DNA of 50,822 nt from JADHUC01 sp964617665 (GTDB lineage Bacteria; Planctomycetota; Planctomycetia; Pirellulales; Pirellulaceae). The stretch spans positions 1-50,822 of the forward strand of contig CAZUAH010000030.1 of assembly GCA_964617665.1 (NCBI GenBank). The letters run 5' to 3'. Positions 30,511-39,431 of this stretch are shown here, in pieces. Numbering within the stretch: position 1 is the first letter of the stretch; the number at the start of each line of letters is the position of its first letter. The position numbers and the translations under genes were made by a program. Under the pieces are notes generated by a model that searched no databases, was not told the DNA's origin, and saw nothing but the letters and a program-made list of their open reading frames with translations.

Positions 30511-32232
30511 ATGCGACGGAACGCCCGAACCCTAGCTCAGATCAAGCTCGACGTGAACGCGTCCGGGTGGCCGTGGCCGATCGACCACCCGAACGATGAG
30601 CGGGCGTTGCTCGATGGTTGCCGACCGGATATCTACTCGGCCGTGCGCGTCTACGAATTCTACATGGACCTTCTGCAACTGCCGGCGAAGGGCGGCGGGT
30701 CGGAGCCATTCATCCTGATCGAGTGGTGGTTTCGTGATGTGCTGGCGCCGCTCTTTGGCTGGAAGAAACCGAACGGCTTACGCCGATTCGATAAGGCGTT
30801 CATTACCACCGGCAAGAAATCCGGCAAGTCTACGGTACTCTCAGCCCTCCCGCTTTACATGATGATGGCCGACGGCGAGGAGGAGGCGGAATGCTATTCC
30901 GCAGCCACGTCGCGAGATCAGGCCGGGATCATCTACCGGAAATGCGCGAGCATGGTGAGGCGATCGCCGGTCATCCACGACGCCGTTACGTGCGTCGACT
31001 CGCAGAAGCGAATCGCGTACGTACCGTCGGCTAGTTTCTTTCAGGCGCTGTCTTCCGACAAAGACGGCGTCGAAGGGAAAAACCCACACCTACTGATTGC
31101 CGACGAGTTGCACGTGTGGCGGGATCGCCAGTATTTCGATGGCCTGATGTACGGAGATATCATCCGGGACCAGCCGCTATTCCTGATGATTACCACGGCA
31201 GGCGATGACGACACGACGATCGGATTTGAGGAGTACGACTACGCCAAGGACTTGCTCGATACGACCAACGAGTTCTATTCGCAGTCGCACTTCGCCTTCA
31301 TTGCTGAGGCTTCCCGCGACAAAGAGTGGGACGACCCGGAAGCTTGGAAGGAAGCGAACCCTAGCCTTGCTTGTGGGGCACTGGGGTCGATCGAGAAACA
31401 CCAGAGCCGTTGCGATGAGGCAAAGAAGAGTCCCGCCAAGATACGGAAGTTCCGAAGGTACATCTGCAATTGGTGGTCCGACGCTGTTGAAGACCCCTGG
31501 CTTGACCGGGACTTGTGGGACTTGTGCGGCGATCCGATAGAAGACCATCTCGGCGAGCCCACGTGGGGCGGGCTCGACCTGTCGTCCTCGCGAGACCTCA
31601 CGGCCCTTTCGCTTGCGTGGTGGGACGGCGACACACTTGACCTCTGGTGGCGGTTCTGGTGCCCGGGCGACAAAGTAAAACGCTTTGAGGAGCAGTGGCG
31701 TGTGCCGCTTCGCGATTGGATCAAGGAGGGATGGGTGGTTGCGACCCCTGGCAATGTGGTAGACTACGCCTACATTCGGCGAGAGATATCCGGCCGGATG
31801 CTGGACGATCAAGGCGGGGTGATGCCGGAGTTGCATCCCGATCGGATCGTAGGCCGGTACGACGTCAAGGCCATTGGCTACGATCCTTGGAATGCCCCGC
31901 AGCTTTGCGAAAAAGAGCTATACGAGAGAGACAACGTCCCGATGATCGAGTACCGTCAGGGGCTAGTCACCATGAGCGGAGCTTGCAAAGAATTCGAGCG
32001 GCTCGTAGAAACCGGACGGATTCGTCACGGGCGCAACCCGGTAGCGACTTGGATGTCGCGGCACTGCGTGGTGTACAAGGATGCAGCCAAAAACATCAAA
32101 CCCCACAAAACGAAGTCGCGGCAGAAGATCGACGGTATCGTAACGGCGGTTATGGCAACCCAGCTTGCCGTCATACGCGAGGGCGGCCCGAAAGTGGATC
32201 ATTATGAAACGCACGGCCCAAGGTTCCTATAA
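30511..32232 (+). CDS. terL: Large terminase subunit
   Basis: The 573-residue protein begins at the ATG after the terS stop. Walker A GKKSGKST (101-108), Walker B LLIADELH, an adenine-binding region before Walker A, and a C-terminal RNase H-like nuclease with LDLSSSRDLTA and an acidic DPWN segment. It is the ATP-driven DNA packaging motor and headful/cos nuclease. Confidence 0.92.
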   Translation: MRRNARTLAQIKLDVNASGWPWPIDHPNDERALLDGCRPDIYSAVRVYEFYMDLLQLPAKGGGSEPFILIEWWFRDVLAPLFGWKKPNGLRRFDKAFITTGKKSGKSTVLSALPLYMMMADGEEEAECYSAATSRDQAGIIYRKCASMVRRSPVIHDAVTCVDSQKRIAYVPSASFFQALSSDKDGVEGKNPHLLIADELHVWRDRQYFDGLMYGDIIRDQPLFLMITTAGDDDTTIGFEEYDYAKDLLDTTNEFYSQSHFAFIAEASRDKEWDDPEAWKEANPSLACGALGSIEKHQSRCDEAKKSPAKIRKFRRYICNWWSDAVEDPWLDRDLWDLCGDPIEDHLGEPTWGGLDLSSSRDLTALSLAWWDGDTLDLWWRFWCPGDKVKRFEEQWRVPLRDWIKEGWVVATPGNVVDYAYIRREISGRMLDDQGGVMPELHPDRIVGRYDVKAIGYDPWNAPQLCEKELYERDNVPMIEYRQGLVTMSGACKEFERLVETGRIRHGRNPVATWMSRHCVVYKDAAKNIKPHKTKSRQKIDGIVTAVMATQLAVIREGGPKVDHYETHGPRFL

Positions 32233-32399
32233 TGAAACTGACGAGAACGATCGCCCTTGACGTATTGGCAGTGGTTGGATTGACTTCAGTGGTTGGCGGT
32301 GCCTGTTGGCTGTCGCCAGCGTTTGGGCTTATCGTGGGCGGGGTCTTGGCGACGGCGTTGGCGGTGGTTTTGAGTAAGCTTCCGGCGGACCGAAAGTAG
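32232..32399 (+). CDS. Small membrane protein between terL and portal
   Basis: A 55-residue ORF, TAATG-coupled to terL. Two hydrophobic segments (about 8-28 and 29-48) with a Lys/Arg start and a basic end. Function unknown; similar tiny membrane ORFs occur at this position in other phages. Confidence 0.5.
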   Translation: MKLTRTIALDVLAVVGLTSVVGGACWLSPAFGLIVGGVLATALAVVLSKLPADRK

Positions 32400-32409
32400 G
32401 AGCCAGAAG

Positions 32410-34155
32410 ATGATTGCAGAAGCTATAGCCGGCCTCTTCGGTGGGCGTCTGTCCGGGACCGCGAATCCGGACCGTTGGTTCGTCGATGCGCTCGGTGGAG
32501 GCATGACGTCATCGGGTGAGCGGATTAACGAGACGACTGCGCTTTCGTTTGCGGCGGTCAAAGCTGCCGTCACGGTCCTCGCCGAGACAATCGCTACGAT
32601 GCCGTTCGGGGTATTCCAACGATTACCCAACGGTGGCGTTCGACCCGCACCGGAACATCCGGTCCACGTACTGATTCACGACGAGCCGAACAAAGAAACG
32701 TCGTCTTACAATTGGCGTGAGACAATTCAAGGGCATCTAGGAACATGGGGTAACGGCTACGCAGAGATTGAACGTGCCCGCGACGGCCGAACACCCCTGG
32801 CACTTTGGCAGCGCTCGCCGAAGCCGTCTAGGACGAAGCCGTTTCGAGACGACTCTGGCCAGATCAAGTATGAACTCCGCGATGGCAAAGGTGGCCTGGA
32901 AGATATAGCGGATGCGGAGAACATGCTGCACGTTCCCGGGTTCGGGTTCGACGGGCTGATTGGCTATTCGCCGATCCGTCTTCTGCGCGAAGCTATCGGC
33001 GGTGGAAAGGGCGCCGAACGGTACGGTAACGAGGTGTTCAAGAATGACGGAGCCCAGCGTGGCGTGCTGACTATTCCCGGAGAACTGAGCGAAGAGGCGT
33101 ATGCACGGGCCAAGCTGGAATTCAACGACGACCGATCACAACACGGCCAACGCCACCGCATGTTGTTGCTTGAAGGCGGGGCGTCGTTTGCGGCGACGCA
33201 GATGGACCCGGCAACGGTTCAGATGATCGAGACTCGGCGATTCAGCATCGAGGAGATCGCCCGAGCCTACCGGATTACTCCGCACCTTCTCGGCGACTTG
33301 ACGCACGGGACATTCTCTAACGTTGTCGAGTTGGGCAAAGAATTCATCATGTACACGATGGCCTCGTGGATGGTGCGATGGGAGCAGGAGGTCAATCGCA
33401 AACTACTCGGCGACGGGTTCTTCGCGAAGTTCAACGCACGTAAGTTCTTGCAAGCCGATCACACGGCCCGCTCGAATTTCTACCTGAAGATGTTCCGAAT
33501 CGGTGCTCTGTCGGTTAACGACATTCGAGCGTTGGAAGACATGAACGACGTGGGCGAAGACGGCGACCAACGATTCGTCAGTCGTGACCTTGTACCACTC
33601 GGTCTTGCCGTGCAGGGGATCAGTGATCCGCAAGCACCGCGGGCCCGGGGCGACGAGAACCCAGAAGGAAGCCGGGAGGGCAGCAATAGCCGATTGGGCA
33701 ATAGCCGATTGGGCAATAGCCCTGACGCGATGCGATGGGACGGGCTCACGTCACAAGCCGCCCAACGTGTCGAACAGGCTGCGAATCGTGCGCTTGCCGA
33801 AGCGACCGGTCGAATGCTCACCAAAGAATCTAACGCTGCTCGACGAGCAGCCAAACACCCGAACAGCTTTATCGGCTGGCTCGATACGTGGTATCTGGCT
33901 CATACGGCAACCGTTGCGGACGCCGTTCGGCCGGCAATCGAAATGCGGCTTGCTATTTCGGATGACGTTATTCCGCCGGACGACGCAGCCCTAGAATTCG
34001 CTATGGGGCATACCGCAGAATCGCAGCGGCAATTACTAGAAGCGACAGACTGCAAACCAGACGAGCTAGTTGCCTCTGTGGAGGCGTGTACGTTGAAGTG
34101 GGGCGAGCGTGAACGATCGATCAGGAAAGGAAGCGATCATGGCAACGGTATGTGA
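32410..34155 (+). CDS. Portal protein (HK97-like)
   Basis: The 581-residue protein has the HK97-type portal order: GYSPIRLLREAI, RGVLTIPG, FSIEEIARAYRITPHLLGDL and WEQEVNRKLL. It forms the dodecameric head vertex. It contains a tandem 15-base repeat (NSRLG) in a linker before the C-terminal helical region. It overlaps the protease gene by 17 bases. Confidence 0.9.
   Translation: MIAEAIAGLFGGRLSGTANPDRWFVDALGGGMTSSGERINETTALSFAAVKAAVTVLAETIATMPFGVFQRLPNGGVRPAPEHPVHVLIHDEPNKETSSYNWRETIQGHLGTWGNGYAEIERARDGRTPLALWQRSPKPSRTKPFRDDSGQIKYELRDGKGGLEDIADAENMLHVPGFGFDGLIGYSPIRLLREAIGGGKGAERYGNEVFKNDGAQRGVLTIPGELSEEAYARAKLEFNDDRSQHGQRHRMLLLEGGASFAATQMDPATVQMIETRRFSIEEIARAYRITPHLLGDLTHGTFSNVVELGKEFIMYTMASWMVRWEQEVNRKLLGDGFFAKFNARKFLQADHTARSNFYLKMFRIGALSVNDIRALEDMNDVGEDGDQRFVSRDLVPLGLAVQGISDPQAPRARGDENPEGSREGSNSRLGNSRLGNSPDAMRWDGLTSQAAQRVEQAANRALAEATGRMLTKESNAARRAAKHPNSFIGWLDTWYLAHTATVADAVRPAIEMRLAISDDVIPPDDAALEFAMGHTAESQRQLLEATDCKPDELVASVEACTLKWGERERSIRKGSDHGNGM
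33685..33721 (+). repeat. Tandem 15-base repeat in portal gene
   Basis: Two full copies of AATAGCCGATTGGGC and a partial third, read in frame as NSRLGNSRLGNS, in a Ser/Gly/Asn-rich linker. Variation in copy number would be tolerated there. Confidence 0.8.
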
Positions 34156-35167
34156 AGTTACCCCCGATGGCTCGGTACGGGGCGGCGTTCGTGAGATGCC
34201 GGCCGAATCAGAGTGGCACAGCCTGAAGGTCGCGGCGCGATTCATTGGCGTCGACCGCGAAGCGGCGGTGCTCCGCGGCATGATCGTGGCCCAAGAGGGG
34301 CCATTCAAGACGCCCGGCCGTGGCGAGTTTGACAAGGCTGCGCTACGGTCAATCATCAAAACGTTGAAGGCGGCCCCCAACGGGCTGAAGTCTCGCTTCA
34401 CTCATCCCGACATGAGTAACGATGGATTGGGGAAATTCCTTGGCCGGGTGAAGTCACCACGGATGGACAAGATTGCGGTTCGCGATTCGTTGGGCGAACG
34501 CAAGGACGACGAGATTTTCGTAGTACGGACTGATCTTCACTTGGCAGCCGTGAGCCTTGACGAGAATGCACCTTCCGGGGCGATCGGCAAGTACGTCATG
34601 GACCTCGCCGAAGAGGACCCCGACGCACTGAGCAGCAGTCTGGTCCTGAGCTACGAGGAGGAATTCCGGATCGACAAGAAGGGGCGGCCGATGGTTGACG
34701 ATTCTGGTGAGGTCCTGCCGCCCCTGTGGCGTCCGCTGAAGCTGCACGCCTCAGATATCGTCGATACGGGGGACGCCGTAGACGGACTGCTGGCGGCCTC
34801 TGGCGTCGACTTCGCGGGACTGCCCGACGCGGCCGTACGGCAGGGTGCGGCCCTACTGGACAAGGTCTTCGCCGGGCAACCGAGGGAAGTTGTCGAAGCT
34901 CGACTGACGGCGTTTCGCGACCGGTATCTGGCGAGGCGATACGGCCCGGTCAACGGGCCTGAGCCAAAGTGTCCACCTTGCGCCAGGGGTGCTGACAACA
35001 GGATTTCTTTGCCGGGCCACGAGCCCCAGCTTACCGGTATTACCGAAGTCCCTGACACCGAGACGTCAACCGAGGACTACGACCCGGAAACCGACCGCGA
35101 CAGGGTCGGGCGACGTCTACGGCTACGGGGGATTCTCCCCATGAGGAGCGGGAAGGAAAACGAATAA
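34139..35167 (+). CDS. Prohead protease
   Basis: About 342 residues from the ATG at 34139 after AGGAAAGGAAGCG. Features: His in FTHPDM (residue 89), Ser in ALSSSLVLS (165-168) and LHASDIVDTGDAV, the 'LxASDIVDxGA' motif of S49/U9-type prohead proteases. It would trim the capsid scaffold. The C-terminal ~60 residues are polar and may be its own scaffold region. Confidence 0.75.
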   Translation: MATVCEVTPDGSVRGGVREMPAESEWHSLKVAARFIGVDREAAVLRGMIVAQEGPFKTPGRGEFDKAALRSIIKTLKAAPNGLKSRFTHPDMSNDGLGKFLGRVKSPRMDKIAVRDSLGERKDDEIFVVRTDLHLAAVSLDENAPSGAIGKYVMDLAEEDPDALSSSLVLSYEEEFRIDKKGRPMVDDSGEVLPPLWRPLKLHASDIVDTGDAVDGLLAASGVDFAGLPDAAVRQGAALLDKVFAGQPREVVEARLTAFRDRYLARRYGPVNGPEPKCPPCARGADNRISLPGHEPQLTGITEVPDTETSTEDYDPETDRDRVGRRLRLRGILPMRSGKENE

Positions 35168-35445
35168 AGCCCGGTCGTTGGAAGGCAAGGAAGCGAGCGA
35201 TTGCCAAACGGCGCCACCGGAAAGGACGCAATCGCCGGACTAGCCAGAATGCTTGATCTGGTCTAGGATAGGAATCAGACAAACCAAGCCGGCGTGAATT
35301 GGGTCAGCCGTAGCTGCCTCAACCACGTTGGAACGACGGAAAGATCACGCCGTTGCGTGTGCAGCCGTCTGGCAAGAACCACACTTGCCAGGACCGCATA
35401 CGCAACGGCGTTTCCTTTGGTCCTGGCTTAACGAGGACCGAAGGA
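35168..35445 (+). promoter_or_regulatory. Capsid leader with two stem-loops, one over the ribosome site
   Basis: Two hairpins precede the capsid start at 35446. Outer stem 35347-35362 pairs with 35396-35411 (16 pairs, one G-T) around a perfect inner hairpin (35369-35376 with 35384-35391). Then 35414-35424 pairs with 35434-35444, hiding the AGGA and AAGG sequences just before the ATG. No TTGACA-type promoter is seen. It could control capsid translation or mRNA stability. Confidence 0.7.
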
Positions 35446-36837
35446 ATGAAGAAAGAACTCCTGCAAAAGCTAAACGCCGCCCAGGACGAACTGAGCGGCA
35501 TCGTGGACACGCCCGACGGCGAAGATCCGCAACCGCTGAGCGATGAGCAGCGGACCCGCTGCAACGAACTCGAAGCGTCGTGTGCCGATCTGGAATCTCA
35601 GATCGACGCACTGGACGCTGATGAGGAACTCCGCAAAAAGGCCGCCGCCCGTCGTGAACGGCTTGCTGTCACCAGTGCTGGCCGTGCGTCGTCTCCTGCT
35701 GTCCCTCGTCAGAGCACAGCCATTGGCGACGATGACGAGGCTCTCTCGCGAGAGAGGAAGCGACTCGATGCCCGCCACGCCGGACGGCTCCGATCGTTCA
35801 AAGGCGCCCAGGCGAAGCTGGACGCGTACCGTTCAGGCATGTTTCTGCTGGCTATCGCCGGCGGTGGGGAGTTGGGCATGACCGGCAAAGCCATTGACTA
35901 TTGCCGTACCCACGGCCTAGCGATGGGAACCGGCGACAACAACCTCGGCGGGTTTCTTGTACCGACCGAATTCGAGACGGCGGTAATCGACCTGCGTGAA
36001 GAGTACGGTCGGTTTCGACAGAACGCCAAGATTGTCCCGATGGCATCGGACACTATGAGCGTGCCGCGGCGTGCATCCGGTCTGACGGCGTATTACTTGA
36101 CGGACAATCAGGAAATTACGGCGTCCGACAAGGGCTGGAGCCAAGTGATGTTGGTCGCGAAGAAGCTGGCCGTTCTGTCCAAGTACAGTTCCGAGCTCTC
36201 CGAAGATTCCGTGATCGACTTGGCCGACAACTTGGCCGACGAGATCGCCTACACGTTCGCCTTGGAGGAAGACCAAGCTGGATTCCTCGGCGACGGTACG
36301 TCGACCTACGGTGGGATTTCCGGGCTGATTACCGAATGTACGACGGCAACCGCAACCACTGTGGATTCCGACACGGGCAATACGACATTCGGCACGCTCG
36401 ACTTGGCCGATTTCCACAACATGGTGGGGACGCTGCCCGAGTACGCTGCGGCGCGTGCCAAGTGGTACATCAGCCGTGCGGGATTCGCTGCGTCGATGGC
36501 TCGCCTGATGGAAGCGGCCGGAGGTAACACCGCGGAGATGATCGCCGGAGCGACGCCGATGAGTTTCCTTGGTGCTCCGGTCATCATTTCTCAGGTGATG
36601 AACAGCACGCTTTCCGACAACGCGTCGGCGGCCGGCGCCTGTTACTTCGGCGATCTGCAACTCGCCGCCACGATGGGCGACCGGCGTGGCATTGCAATGA
36701 GCACGAGCGTCGATCGTTACTTCGAGTTCGATCAACTCGCGATTCGCGGTACCCAGCGATACGACATCAACGTGCACGACGTTGGTGATACGTCCAACGC
36801 TGGCGCGATGGTCATGCTGACGTTCGCCGCTTCGTAG
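35446..36837 (+). CDS. Major capsid protein (HK97 fold)
   Basis: The 463-residue protein starts at 35446; the longer frame from 35353 reads through the leader hairpin. An N-terminal coiled-coil 'delta' scaffold (about 1-110) is followed by the P/A domains with GGFLVPTEFE, the E-loop region and the C-terminal TFAAS. It builds the procapsid and is likely cleaved by the upstream protease. Confidence 0.92.
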   Translation: MKKELLQKLNAAQDELSGIVDTPDGEDPQPLSDEQRTRCNELEASCADLESQIDALDADEELRKKAAARRERLAVTSAGRASSPAVPRQSTAIGDDDEALSRERKRLDARHAGRLRSFKGAQAKLDAYRSGMFLLAIAGGGELGMTGKAIDYCRTHGLAMGTGDNNLGGFLVPTEFETAVIDLREEYGRFRQNAKIVPMASDTMSVPRRASGLTAYYLTDNQEITASDKGWSQVMLVAKKLAVLSKYSSELSEDSVIDLADNLADEIAYTFALEEDQAGFLGDGTSTYGGISGLITECTTATATTVDSDTGNTTFGTLDLADFHNMVGTLPEYAAARAKWYISRAGFAASMARLMEAAGGNTAEMIAGATPMSFLGAPVIISQVMNSTLSDNASAAGACYFGDLQLAATMGDRRGIAMSTSVDRYFEFDQLAIRGTQRYDINVHDVGDTSNAGAMVMLTFAAS

Positions 36838-36851
36838 CGGTCGGTCACATA

Positions 36852-36878
36852 ACCCGGCCGGCATCGTGCCGGTCGGGT
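36852..36878 (+). terminator. Hairpin after capsid gene
   Basis: ACCCGGCCGGCA (36852-36863) pairs with TGCCGGTCGGGT (36867-36878), 12 pairs including one G-T, loop TCG. There is no T-run, so a processing or mRNA-protecting hairpin is as likely as a terminator. Confidence 0.55.
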
Positions 36879-36906
36879 AACTCCTCACCACAAACAGGAC
36901 AACAAA

Positions 36907-37362
36907 ATGATTCCTGCACAGAACGCCAAATACTTGCTCACCCTGGCGCCCGCCGCGATCAGCAAGGATACCGAAGAATCGCCGACCGAAATCGATACGT
37001 TGGGTTGGGAGTACGCAGAGATTGCGGTTCTCGTCGGCGCGACGGACATCGAGGTAGATACGCTTGCCGTGACGGAGTCGGATACCGCCGGTTCCGGACA
37101 CGCCAACGTTACCGGTCTGGTTTACGGCACGTCGACCAACATCGCGGGGAGCACGTCGTCGAAGCCGGCTGCGGGTGACGACAACACGGTCTTCAAGTTC
37201 GAGGTCGATCTGAAGGGCCGCAAACGATACTTGAACGTGGCCATGACCACCGGTGACGGCACAAGTGGCACCTATCGTGCGATTGTCACGCGGCTGTCGC
37301 GTGCTCATGAGGCACCCATTACGGCAACCGCTGCCGGTTGTGCTGATATCCTACGCGTCTAA
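36907..37362 (+). CDS. Head decoration or accessory capsid protein
   Basis: The 151-residue protein is small, Thr/Ala/Asp-rich and beta-strand-heavy, directly after the capsid gene, the usual place of a decoration or head-fibre protein. No domain is recognised. It ends before a good intrinsic terminator. Confidence 0.5.
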   Translation: MIPAQNAKYLLTLAPAAISKDTEESPTEIDTLGWEYAEIAVLVGATDIEVDTLAVTESDTAGSGHANVTGLVYGTSTNIAGSTSSKPAAGDDNTVFKFEVDLKGRKRYLNVAMTTGDGTSGTYRAIVTRLSRAHEAPITATAAGCADILRV

Positions 37363-37374
37363 CCGCGCGGGGGT

Positions 37375-37410
37375 CCGTGCCCGGCTGTGATTCCGGCCGG
37401 GTGCGGTTTT
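37375..37410 (+). terminator. Intrinsic terminator
   Basis: CCGTGCCCGGC (37375-37385) pairs with GCCGGGTGCGG (37396-37406), 11 pairs with two G-T, followed by TTTT. It separates the capsid genes from the CMP-sugar synthetase gene. Confidence 0.65.
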
Positions 37411-37425
37411 GCTTGGAGGATTGCC

Positions 37426-38106
37426 GTGGAAGTGCTGTGTATCATTCCTGCGCGTGGAGGCTCCGAGGGGATTCCCCGCAAGAACCTCATCGCAGTCGGC
37501 GGTATACCGCTGATCGGCAGGGCTGTCGTCACGGCACGATTGTCGAAGGCGATTGCGCGGGTAGTCGTCTCGACAGAAGACAAGGAGATTGCCAACGTTG
37601 CCGTGAAGTACGGGGCTGACGTTCTCGCCAGGCCCGAGTGCCTTGCCGGCAATGAGGTGCGTACGTGGCCCGTACTCCGGCACGCATTGGACAAGCTCAG
37701 CGAGCAGGGCTACGACCCCGACGTATTGGTGTGCATGCAATGCACGTCGCCTTTCACGGCTGCTGAGGACCTGGACGGGTTGGTTGACACCATGCTGTCG
37801 ACAGATTCACAGTCGGCTATGACGGTAGTACCGGACCACGGTTACCAATGGGCGATCGACGCCAGTGGGCAGCCGAAGTTGATTCTGCCCGAAGGCTACA
37901 CCCGCGGCCGGCGACAGGACAATCCGCCGCGGTACCGAGAAACCGGCGCGGCGTACGCGATGATCGTTCCCGCCCCAGTAGAGACGCGGCCGTTATTCTC
38001 CGGCAAGCTTGTGCTCTACGTGCAGCCGGAGGAAAGATCGCTGGAAATCGATGACCCCCTGGACTTACAGAAGGCGGAAGCATGGCTGCCGTTCGCGAAT
38101 GGATAG
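37426..38106 (+). CDS. CMP-sugar (NeuA-like) cytidylyltransferase
   Basis: The 226-residue protein uses GTG at 37426 behind TTGGAGGA. IIPARGGSEGIPRKN (6-20) is the nucleotide-binding P-loop of CMP-N-acetylneuraminate synthetases and related cytidylyltransferases; the usual Lys of GSK is Glu here. QCTSPF and the GAAYAM segment fit the family. It should activate a keto-sugar acid or other sugar with CTP. A sugar-activating enzyme inside the head module is unusual. Confidence 0.8.
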   Translation: MEVLCIIPARGGSEGIPRKNLIAVGGIPLIGRAVVTARLSKAIARVVVSTEDKEIANVAVKYGADVLARPECLAGNEVRTWPVLRHALDKLSEQGYDPDVLVCMQCTSPFTAAEDLDGLVDTMLSTDSQSAMTVVPDHGYQWAIDASGQPKLILPEGYTRGRRQDNPPRYRETGAAYAMIVPAPVETRPLFSGKLVLYVQPEERSLEIDDPLDLQKAEAWLPFANG

Positions 38107-38714
38107 TGGTTGGCGCTGGCCCGTCCGCAGGGCTTTGGGCGACCGGTCTATTGCTGGAATGTCCAGAGGCCACGACGATCGCTGGGAACGGCGGAATCCG
38201 TTTCGCTGAGAAGCCGGACTACTTTTTCGTTTACGATATGCATGCTTGCAGGGAGTACCATGACGCAAGCCGCGAGCTTCAGTGTCGCGGAACGAAGATG
38301 GTAACGCTGAAGCGCAAGCAGGACGCGATGCGAAACCGAGGTGTCGACCATTACGACGCCTTCATAGAGACGGTACGACACCGCAAGGCGACTGAATTTG
38401 TTTCCGGCGAGTATTCGCCGATGAACTACACCGGCCTCTACTGCTTGCAATTCGCGGTGAACAACGGAGCCGAACGGGTGCTAGCTACTGGGCTGGACGG
38501 ATACAAGCAACACGCGGAGAACTACGCCGATAGGGACAAGCCGCAGATCGGCGGCAACTGCCAGAAACGCACACGGTATATCGAGCAGTGTACGCAGGCG
38601 ATTGTGACGGCGTGTCCTGACGTAGAGTTTGTTTTCTACGGCCCTTTACGCTACGAACTGACCGGGGCCAACGTCAAGGTGGTGGAGGGAATCAAATGCG
38701 AATCAAGATGCTGA
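38082..38714 (+). CDS. DUF115/MptE- or GT42-like protein
   Basis: The 210-residue protein starts VREWIVVGAGPSAGLW. A 'GxGPS' nucleotide-like loop and YTGLYCLQFAVNNGAERVLATGLDG recall motility-accessory/DUF115 proteins and GT42-type sialyltransferases. Overlapping the NeuA-like gene by 25 bases, it is a natural partner that could transfer the CMP-activated sugar. Alternatives are a pyrophosphokinase-type MptE fold. Confidence 0.55.
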   Translation: MAAVREWIVVGAGPSAGLWATGLLLECPEATTIAGNGGIRFAEKPDYFFVYDMHACREYHDASRELQCRGTKMVTLKRKQDAMRNRGVDHYDAFIETVRHRKATEFVSGEYSPMNYTGLYCLQFAVNNGAERVLATGLDGYKQHAENYADRDKPQIGGNCQKRTRYIEQCTQAIVTACPDVEFVFYGPLRYELTGANVKVVEGIKCESRC

Positions 38715-38926
38715 AGGGGTTCCGAGCACTGAAGCCCGGGCAAGTCTACACGGTAGAAGACGGCGCCGCCAATATCTGGATTCACGGCGGCCGGGCCGTA
38801 GAGGTCGACGGCAACGACCGTCCATTGGGCGTCAAGCAATCAAACATGGTACCGCCTAAGCGCGTTGATGTGGTCACGAAACCACGCAAGCGCAAGGGCT
38901 CCAAGCGAAAGGTATCCACGGCATGA
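38696..38926 (+). CDS. Small basic protein
   Basis: The 76-residue ORF overlaps the preceding gene by 19 bases. It has an N-terminal beta-barrel-like half (KMLKGFRALKPGQVYTVEDG) and a Lys/Arg-rich C-terminal tail (KPRKRKGSKRKVS). It may bind DNA or link the capsid; small proteins with a basic tail are common in head modules. Confidence 0.55.
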   Translation: MRIKMLKGFRALKPGQVYTVEDGAANIWIHGGRAVEVDGNDRPLGVKQSNMVPPKRVDVVTKPRKRKGSKRKVSTA

Positions 38927-39357
38927 CAAGGCCAGAGAACAAAGTCTACGACCAGCGGCTATTGCTGCATGCGTCGGGAGCGGAGACGGCTACCGGCAAC
39001 GGCACTATCGATGACGGCCAACTCCCCGGACGGATCGATGCGCTCGCCGCAGTGTTGGATATCACGGCAGACGAACAAGCGGCAGATGATACATTCGACT
39101 GTTTCGTGCAGACGAAGCTCGACGGCACAAACTGGCTCGACGTGATTCACTTCGAGCAGCACCTCGGCAACGCGGGCGCTGCGCGGTACGTGGCCAAGAT
39201 CGTGGCCCCCGGTGCGGTAGGTGCATTCGACGTGAGCGACACGCTTGCTTCGGGCTCCGTGCGTCACTTGCTGGGAACTGTGTGGCGGTGTCGCTGGGTA
39301 ATCGTTAATGGCACCGCGGCGGAGTTCACGTTCACGGTGACAATCATTCCGCAGTAG
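38923..39357 (+). CDS. Phage structural protein, unknown
   Basis: The 144-residue, acidic, beta-rich protein is ATGA-coupled to the previous gene. Sequence features (VLDITADEQAADDTFDCFVQTKLDG) resemble beta-sandwich virion proteins found in planctomycete phages. A head-fibre or decoration role is possible. Confidence 0.5.
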   Translation: MTRPENKVYDQRLLLHASGAETATGNGTIDDGQLPGRIDALAAVLDITADEQAADDTFDCFVQTKLDGTNWLDVIHFEQHLGNAGAARYVAKIVAPGAVGAFDVSDTLASGSVRHLLGTVWRCRWVIVNGTAAEFTFTVTIIPQ

Positions 39358-39431
39358 GACAGACCGTGGCAGACCAGAACCTAACTCGACTTCTACATCG
39401 GAATTCATGAATACGACGACGACGTAGTCTA

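Noticed and set aside
35353..35445. N-terminally extended capsid protein from 35353
   Set aside because: Runs through the leader hairpins; the 35446 start fits capsid family length.
35917..37308. Long antisense ORF (463 codons) over the capsid gene
   Set aside because: Mirrors capsid codon structure, Arg/His-rich, no ribosome site.
39366..39410. Short GTG ORF between the 38923 and 39432 genes
   Set aside because: 14 codons, no ribosome site.
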